Shown here one piece after another: positions 59,511 through 64,000 of a stretch of DNA of 64,000 bases. This DNA is from Macrostomum hystrix (lineage: Eukaryota > Platyhelminthes > Macrostomidae), in the NCBI GenBank assembly GCA_950097015.1, contig CATNEN010000038.1:34558501-34622500 (forward strand), given 5' to 3'. The notes beneath the pieces were generated by a model. That model searched no databases and was not told the DNA's origin. It saw only the letters and a program-made list of their open reading frames with translations. Position numbers and translations under genes: made by a program. How positions within the stretch are numbered: the stretch's first letter is position 1; each line of letters begins with the position of its first letter.

Positions 59511-60880
59511 CAAAAAGTAAGTCCTACTGGATGGGTAAAATTTTGAAGTTGGGCATGTATGTATAGGCCTAGTGTTAGAGTAAATTGACAAGCTCTGGAA
59601 TGCCTCTAAGGTGCTTTTGATTGAGTAGGGGGCCTACACTCTTTCAATAGATTTTTAAAATCTGATGTGCTGGTAAATAACTTTTTTCATTTGTTACAAC
59701 TGTGATTAAGTTATGCACATTTTCACTGCAACCAATTAACTGTTTGTCATGTTCCATTACAATATTTGGTTGGTTGTTGACTTACTATAAGTCTATGGTT
59801 AAAGTCATGTTACTTTTTCATTCATAACTTTAGTTTCCATTCTCTATTTAAAATGTGTTTGAGTTAATATAAAGATGGGACTAGCTATAAGAAGTGAGTG
59901 TAAAATCACATTATTTGTACCACTAGAACAAAATATATTATTAGTAGTGTCACCATCCTACCTAGATTACAAGCTATTAGTGTCACTGTCCCAGATCATC
60001 AAGTTAGCAGTCTCATTGTCTTAGATCATCAAGTTAGCAATGTCGTTTTCCTAGATCATCAAGTTATTAATAAGTCTTCAAAACTATTTTGGAATGTCCC
60101 TTGGATATTATTCTAGTTTAGTTAAAACTGAAATATTATAGTCTAATAGTTAGGAATAAATTAAAAATTTTCCTTTTTAAACTAAAAATGCTTTGATTTA
60201 AACAACAGATTGTAATTTATAAAATGATAGCTATATATAAATTTAGCAAATTCGGACAATTTTATATACCTATTAATAAGGCATTGTCTGCCAATTGCTG
60301 AGACCATGCCTTAAGTTGTAGCTATGCAAGGATATTGTTCTAATTTTATATGCACTAGCTGTACACTTAACAAATGGACCAGGCTAACTAAAGCACTAAT
60401 TTCCTAACTATATGTCAAATACAATTAGTATTTTCTTTACTTAAGGATAACAAAGTGTGCTCAATTTTTTTGATAGCTAATGAAAAGTCAGGTAGTATAT
60501 CATGACTCACATTTATTCTTAAAGATTTGACTTGTCAACTTAATAGGAAAGGGCCTGAGTGCTTTTTTGTGGAGAGTCAGACCGTATACTTGTAAACTTC
60601 ATCATGTTGCATAAAATATGTAGTGCCAAAATATATAGAGCTGATGTTGTGTGGCATAGAATAGTTAGACAATCAACACAAAACTTATTTGACAATACAA
60701 TTATTCCTAACATTTACTAAAGCACACAGTGCCATTACCAGCACTTTAATTTCTTATGTATGTTTAACCTTTACTGCAATGTACCATGTCTTACTGTCCT
60801 CAAAGTTTAAAAAAAATTAGGAAAGCTGTTTGTTTTAATAGTTTCAACTATCATAAAATATTGCAGTTTACTGTGAAATC
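59511..60880. other. AT-rich upstream region of the HACD-type gene
   Basis: A short three-copy repeat (TAGATCATCAAGTTAGCA, about 59990-60070) is visible. The HACD promoter and any 5' non-coding exon should be here. An acceptor-like TTGCAG ends at 60866, 14 bp before the ATG. Confidence 0.4.
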
Positions 60881-62298
60881 ATGCAGCTAGGAGCAGCTTA
60901 TTTGCTATTTTACAATGGCGGACAGTGCATTGGCTGGCTTGCCATACTTTTGCTAGCAGAACTGTCTGCTCTAAATGGAGCCGCCCCGTATCCTTCTGTT
61001 GCTATACTGCTGAGAATCTTCCAGACAGCGGCTGTGTTGGAGATTCTCCACTGCGCTGTTGGTTTGGTGCGCTCGCCTGTGTTCACCACCGCCATTCAGG
61101 TACTCTTAACTCCACTTAAATATTGAGCAGTCTTACCTTCCCAGGTTAATTAGTTAGGTGTGTGGAAGGTGTGACTGTTTAATCTTAGTAACCTGGGAAG
61201 GTGAGACTGTTCTAACTGTCCTAATCAGATGGAACAGCCTCACCTTCCCAGGTTACTTGGATTAAACAGTCACACCTTCCTTGTGTACTAATCTTATTGA
61301 ACAGCCTCACCTTCCCGGGTTACTTAGATTAAACAGTCACACCTTCCTGGTGTCCTAATCAGGTAGAATAGCCTCACCTTCCCATGTTACTTAGATTAAA
61401 CAGTCACACCTTCCTGGTGTCTTAATCAGATGGAACGGCCTCACCTTCCCGGGTTACTTAGATTAAACAGTCACACCTTCCTGGTGTCCTAATCAGATGG
61501 AACGGCCTCACCTTCCCGGGTTACTTAGATTAAACAGTCACACCTTCCTAGTGTCCTAATCAGGTAGAACAGCCTCACCTTCCCGGGTTACTTGGATTAA
61601 ACAGTCACACCTTCCTGGTGTACTAATCTGATAGAACAGCCTCACCTTCCCATGTTACTTAGATTAAACAGTCACACTTTCCTGGTGTCCTAATCAGGTA
61701 GAACAGCCTCACCTTTCCGGGTTACTTGGATGAAACAGTCGCACCTTGAATTTATCATTCTAGTTTTATGACCTAAATAAATTAAACCTATATCTTAAAA
61801 AATGATGTGTAAGAAAATAACAACCTTGACGCAATTTTTCCTCTCCTAATCGTGCAGGTGTTCTCTCGAGTATTGCTAGTGTGGGGTATTCTGTACTCAG
61901 TGCCAGATCAAAGCGTTACCGAGTCCCTTGGCTGCATGCTGCTCATTATCGCTTGGAGCGTCACAGAAGTAATGCGCTACGGTTATTACGCTCTGAATCT
62001 GCTGCGTATCAAACTATTCCCGTTGCTATGGGCGCGTTATAGCCTATTCATCGTACTCTACCCTATGGGTGTCACGGGCGAGTTGCTATGCATCTATTCG
62101 GCTTTGCCAATCATTGCTAAGCGGGGCATCTATTCGATTGTTATGCCGAATAGTTACAATTTTGCATTCGACTATGGCTACTTCCTGATTGGCATTATGC
62201 TATCCTATCTGGTGTTCTTTCCCCAGTTGTATTGTTACATGTTTGCCCAGCGTAAGAAGATGCTGCGACTCGACGATTCTAGGCCGCACACCGATTGA
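60881..62298 (+). CDS. HACD2: Very-long-chain 3-hydroxyacyl-CoA dehydratase (HACD/PTPLA family)
   Basis: Two exons (60881-61099 and 61858-62298, phase 0) give 219 aa. The enzyme removes water from 3-hydroxyacyl-CoA in the fatty-acid elongation cycle in the endoplasmic reticulum membrane. Family motifs are strong: RIFQTAAVLEILHCAVGLV, VFSRVLLVWGI, SVTEVMRYGYYALNLL, ARYSLFIVLYPMGVTGELLC and SYNFAFDYGYFLIGIM. LYPMGVTGE keeps the catalytic Tyr and Glu seven residues apart, as in yeast Phs1. Several hydrophobic spans fit a multi-pass protein. The C-terminus (AQRKKMLRLDDSRPHTD) is short and polar. The predicted start is shorter than vertebrate HACD1/2 N-termini, so an upstream exon is possible. The 760-bp intron is mostly minisatellite. 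The symbol denotes the HACD1/2 group. Confidence 0.93.
61140..61745 (+). repeat. ~67-bp minisatellite with an inverted first copy, HACD intron
   Basis: About eight copies with GCCTCACCTTCCCGGGTTAC and TTAGATTAAACAGTCACACC. The unit at about 61160-61212 is the reverse complement of the following one, so the left end can form a long hairpin. Confidence 0.93.
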
Positions 62299-62484
62299 TA
62301 CCAGGCTTGACTTGAGGTGTGGCTAGTAATTTACTTCTAATCCTATTTTAGTAGAAACAATAATATAGGGAGTACAGAACATTTGACGACCTTATAAGAG
62401 CCGACCAGTGCCAGACTCTGAGTGTGCGTTAATTCTCTTCTAAATGCACACAGAGAAAGTGTTTGCTTTCGAAAAAACTGCAAG

Positions 62485-62490
62485 AATAAA
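62485..62490 (+). terminator. Candidate polyadenylation signal for the HACD-type gene
   Basis: AATAAA 187 bp after the stop codon, in AT-rich DNA. Confidence 0.5.
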
Positions 62491-62499
62491 TGTTTAAAG

Positions 62500-63115
62500 A
62501 GTCCGACAGTCTCTTTAAATAACCACAATGTTTAATCACGAACCTTTGAGATTAAAGCTTATAAAATCTTGCAGAAATTGCTCGTGGCCAAATTACAAAA
62601 CAAGAATTTTTAGCTATTTCCTTTGAATAGTCAACTATTGAAAAATGATAGCTGCTTTTGATTTTGTATGATCTAATTTTATTTCATAGTTTTATCATTT
62701 TTTACCAAACAAACCGCGTTTTCTTATTTTCAAAGTCTTTTTCCAAAAAGACTTTAGGTCTGTAGGTCTACCTAATTTTTAGTAGGTTTCTTTTTAAGAC
62801 ACTGATATATTTAGATTACTTCATCCTAATTAGACTACTGACAGGTCATATAGCAAAAATATCTTCAATTGAACAATCTAGAAAATTTTAATTCCTAAAA
62901 TTCTGTTTGCTTTTACTATACGCAATGATATTTGATTTAATTTACAAATAATTAAGTATCCTTTGAACTAGGCCGTTAAATAAAACGAGAACAATTTTTT
63001 GTGTAAGAGCAAAGACTTGTGTTCTATTTTCAGATTTTTTATTCACTATAAGATTTTTTAATAGATTAACTGACCTGTTATTTAGTCCAGTCTTGAAATT
63101 GTTTTGCCCAATGTC
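62500..63115. other. AT-rich intergenic spacer
   Basis: Nothing recognisable beyond the probable HACD 3' end. Confidence 0.4.
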
Positions 63116-63117
63116 CG

Positions 63118-63580
63118 CAACACAGGACGTTAAATCCTCGGGTTTGTCCACAGTCCCCTCAGGGGATCCTCGGGTTTGTCCACAGTCCCCTCAGGTTTAT
63201 CCTCATTCTCCTCAGGTTTATCCTCATTCCCCTCAGGTCCTCAGGTTTATACTCATTCCCCCAGATCCTCAGGTTTATCCTCATACGCCTTAATTCCTCA
63301 GGTTTATCCCTCAGGTCCTCAGGTTTATCCCTCAGGTCCTCAGGTTTATCCCTCAGGTCCTCAGGTTTATCCACAGTCCCTTCAGGTTCTCAGGTTTATC
63401 CTCATTCCCCTCAGGTCCTCAGGTTTATCCTCATTCCCCTCAGGTCCTCAGGTTTATACTCATTACCCTCAGGTCCTCCGGTTTGTCGTCAGTCCCCTCA
63501 GGTCCTCTGGCTTATCCACAATCCCCTCGGATTTCAAGGCTTATCCACAAATTCTCAGGCTAATCTACAGTTCCCTCAAA
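63118..63580 (+). repeat. Irregular ~16-30-bp minisatellite
   Basis: Units of CCTCAGGTTTATCC joined by TCATTCCCCTCAGGT or CCTCAGGT spacers, so the period varies. Confidence 0.87.
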
Positions 63581-63822
63581 TCCTGTCAAAAAGTTTTAAA
63601 TTTTACTTCAACCCCAGCATAATAAAATATTGCAAAATTTTACTTCAGCTGCTGTTAAAACGCTGCCAGAACATCTGTAGTTGGAAAGAACTACTGCGCT
63701 AGACACTACTACAGACATTACTCGTATTCTGGGTTTTATGCAAAAAAGATACTGACGCTTCGAAAGCTTCTAAAATCGATTACTTTCTTTGAACTAGTCT
63801 AGTAATAATCGTTAACGAAGTC

Positions 63823-64000
63823 ATGGACGACGAAGAGCAGAGAATGAAAGAACTGGAGGCCATGTACTCAGACGATGACAAAAAGAAGGGCGGCCCCAAA
63901 AAGGCTGCCAAAGGTAAGAAGGCTGGCAAGGCTGCTGGCGGCGTTCAAGATGAGAATCAAGATCAGCAGCAGCAGCAGGATGCCGGTAATAAGAAGGCGA
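63823..64000 (+). CDS. Start of an unrecognised lysine-rich protein (cut by window end)
   Basis: The ATG at 63823 (AAGTCATGG context) opens a frame that runs to the window edge without a stop. It starts MDDEEQRMKELEAMYSDDDK, continues Lys/Gly/Ala-rich (KKGGPKKAAKGKKAGKAAGG), then has a five-glutamine run. It is highly charged, GC-richer than its flank and likely the first exon of a gene extending rightwards. Family unknown. Confidence 0.6.
   Translation, partial: MDDEEQRMKELEAMYSDDDKKKGGPKKAAKGKKAGKAAGGVQDENQDQQQQQDAGNKKA

Overview
This window looks like nuclear DNA of an invertebrate animal. Genes are split by GT-AG introns and lie on both strands. Exons are GC-richer than the AT-rich surroundings. 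Several proteins are clear animal orthologues (GRK4/5/6-type kinase, MARK/Par-1 kinase, tandem-domain receptor-type tyrosine phosphatase, ribosomal protein eS27, HACD-type dehydratase). A short CCCTAA run, the animal-type telomere unit, is present. I cannot name the species; a marine lophotrochozoan or flatworm-like animal would fit, but that is a guess.

Layout: 1-170 purine-rich repeat; 1225-1473 (-) one kinase-domain exon of a MARK/Par-1 gene that continues off the left edge; 4838-15637 (+) a complete ten-exon GRK gene (637 aa predicted); 18330-23660 (-) a three-exon leucine-rich-repeat type I membrane protein (612 aa); 23661-30232 intergenic, dominated by a 36-bp and a 23-bp minisatellite; 30233-36114 (+) an unrecognised four-exon gene; 36115-40328 intergenic, with SINE pieces, a G-quadruplex-prone 30-bp array and a 20-bp array; 40329-53386 (-) a tandem-domain tyrosine phosphatase whose two domains both lack key catalytic residues, with a possible further 5' exon at 55446-55579; 43142-44274 (+) a secreted PAN/LamG-like gene nested in one of its introns on the opposite strand; 55834-56239 (-) ribosomal protein eS27; 56980-57590 (+) a broken mariner transposase; 60881-62298 (+) an HACD-type 3-hydroxyacyl-CoA dehydratase; 63823-64000 (+) the start of a lysine-rich protein cut by the right edge.

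The outstanding feature is tandem repetition. About thirty minisatellite arrays with periods of roughly 14-67 bp are present. Most lie inside introns and some begin at splice sites. One array (30636-31362) is an 18-fold amplification of an exon-intron junction, so it carries 18 copies of the same 5' splice site. Another encodes dozens of perfect G-quadruplex motifs. An identical 20-mer recurs in introns of different genes, always in the transcribed-sense direction. A tRNA-derived SINE family is scattered through the right-hand two thirds, mostly in phosphatase introns and intergenic DNA.

The genes do not form a pathway. The two kinases and the phosphatase are signalling proteins, but nothing in the sequence ties them together beyond position. 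Exon coordinates were worked out by hand from splice consensus, phase and family similarity; no search was run.
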